Below the pieces are notes generated by a model. It worked only from the letters and a program-made list of their open reading frames with translations. It was not told the origin of the DNA and made no database searches. 7,990 nucleotides of DNA, taken from positions 1 to 7,990 of the forward strand of contig VGML01000095.1 of the NCBI GenBank assembly GCA_016866415.1. The letters run 5' to 3'. The stretch is from Bacteroidota bacterium (GTDB lineage Bacteria > Bacteroidota > Bacteroidia > Flavobacteriales_D > Crocinitomicaceae). Shown one piece after another: positions 1 to 5,736 of this stretch (its first letter is position 1; each line of letters opens with the position of its first letter). A program made the position numbers and the translations under genes.

Positions 1-58
1 TTCCGTAGGAACCCATTGAACGTTTCCCCTTCGCTGTTTTTTTATCTCCTTTTCCCAT
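1..58 (-). CDS. 30S ribosomal protein THX, 5' part only (runs off left edge)
   Basis: The first 19 codons are visible, starting at an ATG at 58-56, and translate to MGKGDKKTAKGKRSMGSYG. This matches the ribosomal protein THX family, a very short basic protein of the small subunit known from Thermus and common in Bacteroidota. Its hallmark is an MGKGDKK start, then a basic RGK/KGK segment, then a GSYG or GTYG turn. Family members are only about 25-50 residues long, so roughly half or more of the gene may be visible. The family role is to bind and stabilise 16S rRNA in the 30S head. It lies about 40 nt downstream of trmH on the same strand and could be read from that transcript or from the candidate promoter that overlaps the trmH stop codon. 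The leader is A-rich without a clear Shine-Dalgarno sequence. The stop codon and C-terminus lie outside the window. Confidence 0.85.
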   Translation of the reverse strand, partial: MGKGDKKTAKGKRSMGSYG

Positions 59-94
59 ATATCTTACTTTTTGGTTATCTAATCAATTGTTTGG

Positions 95-102
95 CAAAGT
101 TA
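95..102 (-). promoter_or_regulatory. Candidate Bacteroidota -7 box (TAACTTTG) for the THX gene
   Basis: Read on the minus strand, TAACTTTG fits the Bacteroidota sigma -7 consensus TAnnTTTG exactly. Its first three bases are the TAA stop codon of trmH. It sits about 37 nt upstream of the THX start codon, which would give a leader of roughly 30 nt. The partner -33 TTTG element is weak: the best candidate is TTTC at 132-129, at 26 nt spacing, longer than usual. It may let a ribosomal protein be expressed apart from the upstream operon. The motif match is seen; promoter activity is inferred. Confidence 0.4.
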
Positions 103-786
103 TAATTCTTTTTGATTTAATCGTTTACGAAATTCATTTTCCAACGCTTGACCTCCATTTAATATTTTTCGACACCATTTAATCTTTAGTTCAATTTGTT
201 CTTTTTCACTTAATTTCCATTGAAAATCGCTTTTCTCAAGTCGATCCCGAATGATTTGTAAAACCAAAGCTACGGAAACGGAAATATTGAAACTTTCCGT
301 GAAACCATACATCGGAATCTTTAAATGATAGTCAGCTCGACTAATTACTTCATCGCTCAATCCTCTTCGCTCTGTCCCAAAGAAAAAGGCGAGTGGCTGA
401 TCAATTGGAATATCGTGAATTGTAAAAGAATCTGTATGTGGGGTAGTGGCGACAAGTTGATATCCTCTATTTTTAAGGTTGAGCAAACAATCGTCTGTTG
501 GATTTTCTCCCAAATTGTAATTGTATAAATCGACCCAGCGACCTGCACCAAGTGCGATATCACGCTGAACGGAATATTGAAAACCTTTTTCAATCACATG
601 CATTTCTTGTAGCCCGAAACAATCACAACTTCTCAGAACGGCTGATGCATTGTGTTCTTGGTAAATATTTTCCAATGCAATTGTAAGATGCTTTGTTCGT
701 TGCGCAGCGATTCGATCAAACATTTCCACTTTGTTGGGAGTGATGATTTTGTAGAATTCATCTAAAACAAGTTGATCTAAAGACAT
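100..786 (-). CDS. trmH: tRNA (guanosine-2'-O-)-methyltransferase, TrmH/SpoU family
   Basis: A 228-residue SPOUT-fold RNA ribose methyltransferase, predicted to methylate the 2'-OH of G18 in the tRNA D-loop using S-adenosylmethionine. All three SpoU motifs are visible. Motif 1 is HNASAVLRSCD (residues 45-55), with Arg52 in the place of the catalytic arginine. Motif 2 is FFFGTERRGLS (134-144). Motif 3 is IPMYGFTESFNISVSVAL (157-174), which forms the knotted cofactor site. The C-terminal helix KWCRKILNGG (about 203-212) resembles the TrmH-specific C-terminal extension. Length and motif arrangement fit TrmH better than the rRNA enzyme RlmB, which carries an extra N-terminal substrate-binding domain. 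The start codon shares its A with the TAA stop of the upstream GNAT gene (TAATG), so translation is probably coupled. The protein is cytoplasmic. The subfamily call rests on length and motif spacing; a different tRNA or rRNA position is possible. Confidence 0.87.
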   Translation of the reverse strand: MSLDQLVLDEFYKIITPNKVEMFDRIAAQRTKHLTIALENIYQEHNASAVLRSCDCFGLQEMHVIEKGFQYSVQRDIALGAGRWVDLYNYNLGENPTDDCLLNLKNRGYQLVATTPHTDSFTIHDIPIDQPLAFFFGTERRGLSDEVISRADYHLKIPMYGFTESFNISVSVALVLQIIRDRLEKSDFQWKLSEKEQIELKIKWCRKILNGGQALENEFRKRLNQKEL

Positions 787-1220
787 TAAATTGCTTTTTC
801 CATTAAATAATGTTGTATCTCTCCGAAAAGTAAATGTGATTTTTCTACTATTTCGTAGCCTAATTTTTGATAAAAACCAAGTGCAATTTCACGAGCGTGC
901 AAAATTATTTTTCTTCGACCATTTTGAAAAGCAAGATCTTCCAAATGAACCATAAGTTTCTCACCAATTCTTTTTCCTTGAGAATCAGTTTCGACTGCCA
1001 TAAATCTAATTTGGCCGATTTCGTTATCCATTAAATCCAATCTGGCAACACCTTTGATGACTCCATTTTGAAAGTAGGCAGCATGAATAGCTGAATAATC
1101 ACCTTCATTTCGTTCGCTTCCTCGCGGTTGATTCCAAGGTTGTCGAAGTATTCGATACCTCAAATCGTAGTATGAATCCCATTCCATTTCGGTTTTTGGA
1201 CAGCGAATTTCTATTTCCAT
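786..1220 (-). CDS. GNAT-family N-acetyltransferase, similar to the N-terminal domain of E. coli YiiD
   Basis: A single GNAT domain of 144 residues that should transfer an acetyl group from acetyl-CoA to an unknown acceptor. The cofactor loop is QGKRIG at residues 81-86, preceded by the strand IRFMAV (71-76). The usual QxxGxG pattern has Arg84 in place of the first glycine. Motif B is visible as HAREIALGFYQKLGYEIV (108-125). The N-terminal stretch with YYDLRYRILRQPW and QPRGSERNE (17-39) resembles, from memory, the start of E. coli YiiD (also called FabY or MadA). In YiiD the GNAT half is fused to a C-terminal hot-dog domain, which is absent here. The start codon lies inside the end of the CoA-transferase gene (10-nt overlap), and the stop overlaps the trmH start by one base, so it is embedded in an operon. 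The GNAT fold is secure; the substrate is unknown. Confidence 0.85.
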   Translation of the reverse strand: MEIEIRCPKTEMEWDSYYDLRYRILRQPWNQPRGSERNEGDYSAIHAAYFQNGVIKGVARLDLMDNEIGQIRFMAVETDSQGKRIGEKLMVHLEDLAFQNGRRKIILHAREIALGFYQKLGYEIVEKSHLLFGEIQHYLMEKAI

Positions 1221-2269
1221 TCAAATGCTATTGAAGTTGTTCGTTTGGTTGATATTCCATCAATTTCCTCATTACGAATTAGTTTTTTCGCTTGCTCGGA
1301 TTCAAATACTTCATCCAAATTTTTAATGATGCCACAAGGAACATTTATTTTTTTCATGGCCTCGAAAATTTCGTCACTGTCAAGATGAACAATCTTTTTT
1401 TCAAGTATGTCAAAAAGTTCATTTCTATTTGATACTCTGTTTTGATTTTCTTTGAATTTTGAATCTACTATTAGCTCATTTAAATTTAGGTAATTACATA
1501 GTTTTTCGAAATGTTGATTGGAACCTATGGCGAATGTTATTTGACGGCTATCCTTAGTTGTAAAAATTTCGCCATAAGGAGCAATATTCGGGTGAAGACT
1601 TCCAATTCGCTCGGGAACATGACCAGACATCAAGTAATTAGAAGCTTGGTTAACTAAACTACAAACAGCGGCGTCGTAAAGAGAAACTTCAACTGACTTT
1701 GCCTGTCCGGATTTTTGTTGTTCTAGCAAGGCGAGCAATAATCCTTCTTTCAATTGATGAGCTGCCAAAACATCAATCAGTGCAACAGGCATTTTTACAG
1801 GGCCACTTTCAAATGTTCCATTCATCGACATAAAACCTGTTTCAGCTTGTAAAATTAAGTCATAAGCTACGCGTTCACTTTCAGAACCATAGCCATTTAT
1901 TTTTCCGATTATTAGATTTGGATTGTATGTTCTTAAAATTTCATCCGTAATTTTTAATTTGATGTCATTTCCTTTTTTGAAGTTGGAAATGAGAATTGAA
2001 CTTGCTTTTACCAATTCAATGAATTCTGAATAATCAGATGAATCTTGAAGGTTTAATTGAATGTAATTTTTCTTAAAATTTATACTCGAAAAATAGGCCG
2101 AAACTTTTGAGTCTGGTTTCTCGGAAGGTAGTTTCCAGCTTCGAGTTACATCAGGTTTAAGTGGATGTTCAATTTTGATGACTTCTGCACCAAGTTCAGC
2201 GAAAAAAGTAGCAACTGAAGGTCCGGCTAGTACAGTTGATAAATCAATAATTTTTATTCCCTCGAACAT
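1211..2269 (-). CDS. Family III CoA-transferase (CaiB/BaiF type)
   Basis: A 352-residue family III CoA-transferase. Members move CoA between carboxylic acids through an aspartyl-CoA intermediate (formyl-CoA:oxalate, carnitine and bile-acid enzymes), or racemise 2-methylacyl-CoAs (AMACR). The N-terminus is canonical: GIKIIDLSTVLAGP (4-17), then FFAELGAEVIKIEHP (22-36). YDLILQAETGFMSMNG (136-151) precedes the probable nucleophile Asp166 in PVALIDVLAAHQ (161-172). KSGQAKSVEVSLYDA (186-200) and PYGEIFTTKDS (231-241) are also typical. The protein ends soon after the VPCGIIKNLDEVF block (310-322) and lacks the PPLGEHT-like tail common in members near 400 residues. It may act on a branched or aromatic acyl-CoA, but the sequence does not fix the substrate. 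The start is favoured by AGGA 9 nt upstream. It lies 11 nt after rlpA and overlaps the GNAT gene by 10 nt. Confidence 0.88.
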   Translation of the reverse strand: MFEGIKIIDLSTVLAGPSVATFFAELGAEVIKIEHPLKPDVTRSWKLPSEKPDSKVSAYFSSINFKKNYIQLNLQDSSDYSEFIELVKASSILISNFKKGNDIKLKITDEILRTYNPNLIIGKINGYGSESERVAYDLILQAETGFMSMNGTFESGPVKMPVALIDVLAAHQLKEGLLLALLEQQKSGQAKSVEVSLYDAAVCSLVNQASNYLMSGHVPERIGSLHPNIAPYGEIFTTKDSRQITFAIGSNQHFEKLCNYLNLNELIVDSKFKENQNRVSNRNELFDILEKKIVHLDSDEIFEAMKKINVPCGIIKNLDEVFESEQAKKLIRNEEIDGISTKRTTSIAFEWK

Positions 2270-2278
2270 TACAATCGA

Positions 2279-2282
2279 TCCT
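2279..2282 (-). promoter_or_regulatory. Possible Shine-Dalgarno AGGA for the CoA-transferase gene
   Basis: On the minus strand AGGA lies 9 nt before the CoA-transferase ATG, and its first two bases belong to the TAG stop of the RlpA-type gene. Shine-Dalgarno signals are generally weak or absent in Bacteroidota and elsewhere in this window, so it stands out but could be chance. It supports the ATG at 2269-2267 as the start. Confidence 0.35.
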
Positions 2283-2628
2283 ATTTTTCAATTTTCTCTA
2301 ATGTAACAGTTGCTAAACCAGCTCGAACGAAATTAAGTTTCTTGGCTGCTGCCATTGATAAGTCGATTATTCGTTTCGTGCTTCCCATTCTATCATTTAT
2401 TTTAACGATAACTACGGAATCGTTTTTTAAATTAGTTACCTTAACCATTGTTCCCATAGACAGAGTTCTGTGAGCGGCAGTTAAACTGTCTTTGTGGTAC
2501 TTTTCCCCAGAATAAGTTCTATGTCCGTGCAACGAGTTTCCATAATAGCTTGCGATTCCTTTTTGAATATCCGATTGAATAAATGAAATTAAAATTAAAC
2601 CAGGGAAAAATAAACTAATCTTTTTCAT
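2281..2628 (-). CDS. Small secreted RlpA-like double-psi beta-barrel protein (putative lytic transglycosylase)
   Basis: A 115-residue protein, counted from the ATG at 2628-2626. A TTG two codons upstream is possible, but MKK followed by a hydrophobic stretch makes a normal secretion signal (about residues 1-19, ending FIQS). There is no lipobox cysteine, so it is probably soluble in the periplasm or secreted, unlike the lipoprotein RlpA of E. coli. The rest is one RlpA double-psi beta-barrel: GIASYYGNSLHGHRTYSGE (24-42), LTAAHRTLSMGTMVKVTN (49-66), VVIVKINDR (72-80), RIIDLSMAAAKKL (86-98). Glu42, His53 and Asp79 match the positions tied to activity on glycan strands lacking stem peptides in Pseudomonas RlpA. 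The usual NDRGP turn is NDRMGS here, and there is no SPOR domain, so septal targeting by denuded glycan is not expected. It is probably the first gene of the minus-strand operon leading into the CoA-transferase. Confidence 0.85.
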   Translation of the reverse strand: MKKISLFFPGLILISFIQSDIQKGIASYYGNSLHGHRTYSGEKYHKDSLTAAHRTLSMGTMVKVTNLKNDSVVIVKINDRMGSTKRIIDLSMAAAKKLNFVRAGLATVTLEKIEK

Positions 2629-2704
2629 AATCAAGGTGTTATTTAGATGAAAATCTCTTTTAAAAACAATCTTATTTTTACCAAGTTACAGAATTTTATT
2701 CAGA

Positions 2705-2717
2705 CTAAAAATTTTAG
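2705..2717. promoter_or_regulatory. AT palindrome CTAAAA-A-TTTTAG, possible operator
   Basis: Perfect 6-bp arms flank a single central A. One mismatch further out, the outermost G and C also pair, so the symmetric unit is close to GACTAAAAATTTTAGAC (2703-2719). It sits 7 nt upstream of the candidate aconitase -33 element, where a dimeric regulator could bind. In DNA this AT-rich such a short palindrome can arise by chance, so its function is only suggested. Confidence 0.3.
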
Positions 2718-2724
2718 ACTTGTA

Positions 2725-2760
2725 TTTGGTTTCATTCTAATTGTAAATTCATTAAATTCG
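2725..2760 (+). promoter_or_regulatory. Candidate Bacteroidota promoter for aconitase
   Basis: TTTG at 2725-2728 and TAAATTCG at 2753-2760 resemble the Bacteroidota -33 TTTG and -7 TAnnTTTG elements. The -7 box has one mismatch (C for the last T), and the spacing of 24 nt is slightly longer than typical. Transcription would begin about 20 nt before the aconitase ATG. The leader before the ATG (ACATCACAAATT) is A-rich with no Shine-Dalgarno, as is usual in this phylum. Confidence 0.35.
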
Positions 2761-2786
2761 CAACTCAAATTTTAACATCACAAATT

Positions 2787-5054
2787 ATGGCAGTATTTGA
2801 TTTAGACATGATCAAAAAGGTATATGAAAAATACCCTGAAAGAATAGAAGCAGCGAGAAAAATAGTTGGAAAACCTTTGACCTTGTCTGAGAAAATTCTC
2901 TACGCGCATCTTTGGGATGGGAATACTTCAACGGCTTTTGAACGTGGAAAATCATATGTGGACTTTGCTCCAGATCGTGTTGCGATGCAAGATGCAACTG
3001 CTCAGATGGCACTTTTGCAATTTATGCAAGCTGGTAAAAAACGTGTTGCTGTTCCATCAACTGTACATGCAGATCACTTAATACAAGCAAAAGTTGGTGC
3101 AAGCAAAGACTTACAAGAATCACTAAATCAGAATAACGAAGTATTTAACTTTCTTTCTTCAATATCGAATAAATATGGAATTGGATTTTGGAAACCGGGA
3201 GCAGGAATCATACATCAAGTGGTTCTGGAAAATTATGCATTTCCAGGAGGAATGATGATTGGAACAGATTCGCATACAGTGAATGCAGGTGGTCTAGGAA
3301 TGGTTGCTATTGGTGTTGGAGGTGCAGATGCAGTTGACGTAATGGCAGGAATGGCTTGGGAATTGAAGTTTCCGAAATTGATTGGAGTAAAACTTACTGG
3401 AAAATTGAATGGTTGGACTTCAGCCAAGGATGTTATTTTGAAAGTCGCAGATATTTTGACTGTAAAAGGCGGAACTGGAGCCATTGTTGAATATTTCGGT
3501 GAAGGAGCAATAAATCTTTCTTGTACTGGGAAAGGAACAATTTGTAACATGGGTGCTGAGATTGGTGCGACGACTTCAACATTTGGTTATGACGAATCTA
3601 TGCGTCGTTATTTAATCGCTACAGGTCGACAAGAAGTTGTTGATGCTGCTGATAAAATAGCTGAACATTTGACAGGTGATAAAGAAGTTTATGAAAATCC
3701 TTCTAAATACTTTGATCAACTAATTGAAATAAACCTTTCGGAACTTGAACCACATGTGAATGGTCCATTTACACCGGATCGAGGCACACCAGTTTCGAAA
3801 ATGAAAGCGGAAGCAGAAGCAAATGGCTGGCCTATGAAAGTGGAGTGGGGATTGATTGGTTCTTGCACGAATTCATCTTATGAAGATTTAGCGAGAGCAG
3901 CTTCAATTGTTCAACAAGCTGTTGCTCAAGGAATCACTCCTAAAGCGGAATTTGGTATTAACCCAGGTTCTGAACAAGTTCGTTATACGGCTGAGCGTGA
4001 TGGAATTTTAGCTGACTTCGAAAAAATGGGCACAAAAATCTTTACCAATGCTTGTGGACCATGTATCGGTCAGTGGGATCGAGAAGGAGCTGAAAAGCAA
4101 GAGAAAAATACGATTGTTCACTCGTTTAATAGAAATTTTTCTAAAAGAGCTGATGGAAACCCAAATACACATGCCTTTGTAACTTCACCTGAAATGGTAG
4201 CTGCGTTGGCAATTTCTGGAAATTTAGGTTTCAATCCAATCACGGATACGTTGACAAACGATAAAGGTGAGCAAGTAAAATTGAATGCGCCAGTTGGAGA
4301 TGAGTTGCCTAAGAAAGGATTCGAAGTGGAAGATAATGGCTATCAAGCTCCTGCAGCAGATGGTAGCGATGTGATTGTTGCAGTTGCTCCAGATTCTTCA
4401 CGACTTCAGTTATTGGAAAATTTCCCAGCTTGGGATGGTAAAAACATTGAAAATGCAAGATTATTAATCAAAGCCAAAGGAAAGTGTACAACTGATCACA
4501 TTTCCATGGCTGGTCCTTGGTTGCGTTACAGAGGTCATTTGGATAACATTTCAAATAACATGTTAATTGGTGCTGAAAACGCATTCAACGGAAAGGCAAA
4601 CGAGGTTAAAAATCAGTTGACTGGTACATATGGAGAAGTTCCTGCTGTTCAACGTGCATACAAAGCGGCAGGTGTTCCATCTATCGTTGTTGGAGATCAC
4701 AACTACGGTGAAGGTTCATCACGTGAGCACGCTGCAATGGAACCAAGACATTTAGGTGTTAGAGCGGTTGTTGTAAAATCATTTGCTCGAATTCATGAAA
4801 CCAATCTGAAGAAACAAGGAATGTTAGCCTTAACTTTTACGAATGATTCTGATTACGACAAGATTCAAGAAGACGACACATTTAATTTTATTGATTTGGT
4901 AGATTTTACCTCAGGTAAGCCTTTAACAATGGAGATTATTCATTCGAATGGTAATAAAGAAACAATTCAACTTAATCATACATATAATGACTCTCAAATT
5001 GAATGGTTTAGAGCTGGTTCAGCCTTGAATTTGATTAAACAAATGCAAAATTAA
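2787..5054 (+). CDS. acnA: Aconitate hydratase, mitochondrial type
   Basis: A full-length, 755-residue [4Fe-4S] aconitase that interconverts citrate and isocitrate through cis-aconitate in the TCA cycle, in the cytoplasm. Cluster ligands are Cys360 (GLIGSCTNSS), Cys423 and Cys426 (NACGPCIGQW). The 63- and 3-residue intervals equal those of bovine mitochondrial aconitase (385, 448, 451). Other active-site blocks are TVHADH (92-97), GTDSHT (159-164), FNRNFSKR (447-454) and the catalytic-serine loop GEGSSREHAAMEPRHLG (641-657, Ser645 probable). Domains 1-3 occupy about residues 1-520, and the swivelling domain 4 about 555-755. Length and spacing indicate the mitochondrial/Bacteroidota type rather than the roughly 890-residue AcnA/IRP1 or the AcnB type, so the symbol is a convenience. 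The HAD motif has Ala95 where mitochondrial enzymes have a non-ligand Cys. A small outer-membrane-type gene begins 4 nt after the stop. Confidence 0.97.
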   Translation: MAVFDLDMIKKVYEKYPERIEAARKIVGKPLTLSEKILYAHLWDGNTSTAFERGKSYVDFAPDRVAMQDATAQMALLQFMQAGKKRVAVPSTVHADHLIQAKVGASKDLQESLNQNNEVFNFLSSISNKYGIGFWKPGAGIIHQVVLENYAFPGGMMIGTDSHTVNAGGLGMVAIGVGGADAVDVMAGMAWELKFPKLIGVKLTGKLNGWTSAKDVILKVADILTVKGGTGAIVEYFGEGAINLSCTGKGTICNMGAEIGATTSTFGYDESMRRYLIATGRQEVVDAADKIAEHLTGDKEVYENPSKYFDQLIEINLSELEPHVNGPFTPDRGTPVSKMKAEAEANGWPMKVEWGLIGSCTNSSYEDLARAASIVQQAVAQGITPKAEFGINPGSEQVRYTAERDGILADFEKMGTKIFTNACGPCIGQWDREGAEKQEKNTIVHSFNRNFSKRADGNPNTHAFVTSPEMVAALAISGNLGFNPITDTLTNDKGEQVKLNAPVGDELPKKGFEVEDNGYQAPAADGSDVIVAVAPDSSRLQLLENFPAWDGKNIENARLLIKAKGKCTTDHISMAGPWLRYRGHLDNISNNMLIGAENAFNGKANEVKNQLTGTYGEVPAVQRAYKAAGVPSIVVGDHNYGEGSSREHAAMEPRHLGVRAVVVKSFARIHETNLKKQGMLALTFTNDSDYDKIQEDDTFNFIDLVDFTSGKPLTMEIIHSNGNKETIQLNHTYNDSQIEWFRAGSALNLIKQMQN

Positions 5055-5058
5055 AGAA

Positions 5059-5694
5059 ATGAGGTTATTCTTGTTTGTATGTCTGATTTTGGTTTCTAAT
5101 AACAGTAAATCACAAATTTTATTCGCTGGAAATCAAATCGTTGAGGGGTATTTAGGGCTACCAAATATGGCGAGATTTTCAGGAGGAATAAATTTTTTTA
5201 CGTCCGAAATTAGTACGGGTGAGATAACTAGATTCAGAGGAATTGCTCCATCTGGAATTCGATATAGTTATATGATTTCAGAAAATCTTAGTTTTGGATT
5301 TGATCTGATGTATAATTCGAGTAATGTTACCACGTCGACAACCGATACAATTTATAATGGAATAACAGGTCAATGGACGTATCAGCAAACCACGAATCAG
5401 ACCTTAACAAATCGCCTTCGTTTTCATGCGAGAATGAACTTTCACATTCCTACAGGAAGGCCTGAATCTGATTCCTATTTTGGTGTTGGTATAGGTTCAA
5501 ATAATCGTTGGATAAAGTCCTATGAGAACAATGTTTTTGTTGAAGAAATTAAAGGGTCTGAAGCGGCTGTTTTACCATTCTCAATGAGGTTGTGCTATGG
5601 CTACCGATATTTTTTTGGATACAATTGGGGAATTAGCGGTGAAGTTGGTTTAGGTGGGCCACTTATTTCCATAGGAGCCTCATACAAATTGTAA
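5059..5694 (+). CDS. Predicted small outer-membrane beta-barrel protein, function unknown
   Basis: I do not recognise a family. The 211-residue product starts with a signal peptide (MRLFLFVCLILVSNNSKS, cleavage probably before Gln19) and then shows alternating-residue segments typical of an outer-membrane barrel. Examples are GIRYSYMIS (67-74), LSFGFDLMYN (77-86), RLRFHARMNFHI (119-130), SYFGVGIGS (139-147), FSMRLCYGYRYFF (174-186), GISGEVGLGG (191-200) and the last strand LISIGASYKL (202-211), which ends in a hydrophobic residue. A Thr/Asn/Gln-rich stretch at about 88-117 looks like a surface loop. The pattern would suit an 8-strand or slightly larger barrel of the OmpX/OmpW size class. The start codon is 4 nt after the aconitase stop, so it is probably co-transcribed and may rely on re-initiation by the same ribosomes. 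A metabolic link to aconitase is not implied by the sequence. Confidence 0.75.
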   Translation: MRLFLFVCLILVSNNSKSQILFAGNQIVEGYLGLPNMARFSGGINFFTSEISTGEITRFRGIAPSGIRYSYMISENLSFGFDLMYNSSNVTTSTTDTIYNGITGQWTYQQTTNQTLTNRLRFHARMNFHIPTGRPESDSYFGVGIGSNNRWIKSYENNVFVEEIKGSEAAVLPFSMRLCYGYRYFFGYNWGISGEVGLGGPLISIGASYKL

Positions 5695-5702
5695 GAGACG
5701 TC

Positions 5703-5734
5703 AAACGAGATTTCTTTAATCGAAAACTTCGTTT
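5703..5734 (+). terminator. Imperfect hairpin in the convergent gap, likely terminator
   Basis: AAACGAGATTT (5703-5713) pairs with AAACTTCGTTT (5724-5734) in 9 of 11 positions. A two-base internal mismatch interrupts the stem, and the loop is 10 nt. A shorter competing stem, CGAA/TTCG, lies at 5721-5731. The plus strand downstream is pyrimidine-rich (TCTTTCTTCTTC and onward from 5741), giving a U-rich tail for the aconitase/beta-barrel transcript. The hairpin lies between two convergent stop codons (5694 and 5737) and could also serve the minus-strand operon, although the T-tract on that side is poor. The stem is AT-rich and weak. Confidence 0.45.
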
Positions 5735-5736
5735 AC

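Larger units (their letters stand above)
2629..2786. other. Divergent intergenic region between the rlpA-like gene and aconitase
   Basis: These 158 bases are very AT-rich and separate two divergent transcription units, so promoters for both must lie here or close by. I see a candidate plus-strand promoter (2725-2760) and a short palindrome (2705-2717). On the minus strand TAACTTGG and TAAGATTG each miss the TAnnTTTG consensus by one base, and neither has a TTTG partner upstream, so I do not call a promoter for the rlpA-like gene. I see no small gene, RNA or riboswitch fold. Confidence 0.7.

Noticed and set aside
325..528. Open frames on the plus strand and in other frames across trmH, such as 325-528 and 498-686
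   Set aside because: They lie wholly inside the well-supported trmH gene, have no recognisable domain and are typical antisense shadows in AT-rich DNA.
2634..2634. TTG at 2634-2632 as the start of the RlpA-like gene
   Set aside because: The ATG two codons downstream begins MKK followed by a hydrophobic run, a standard signal peptide, and needs no rare start codon.
3233..3550. Minus-strand open frame of 105 codons inside aconitase (and a similar one at 2812-3012)
   Set aside because: It overlaps the conserved aconitase core, and its Pro/Ala/Ile-rich composition is what the complement of Gly-rich aconitase codons produces. No independent support.
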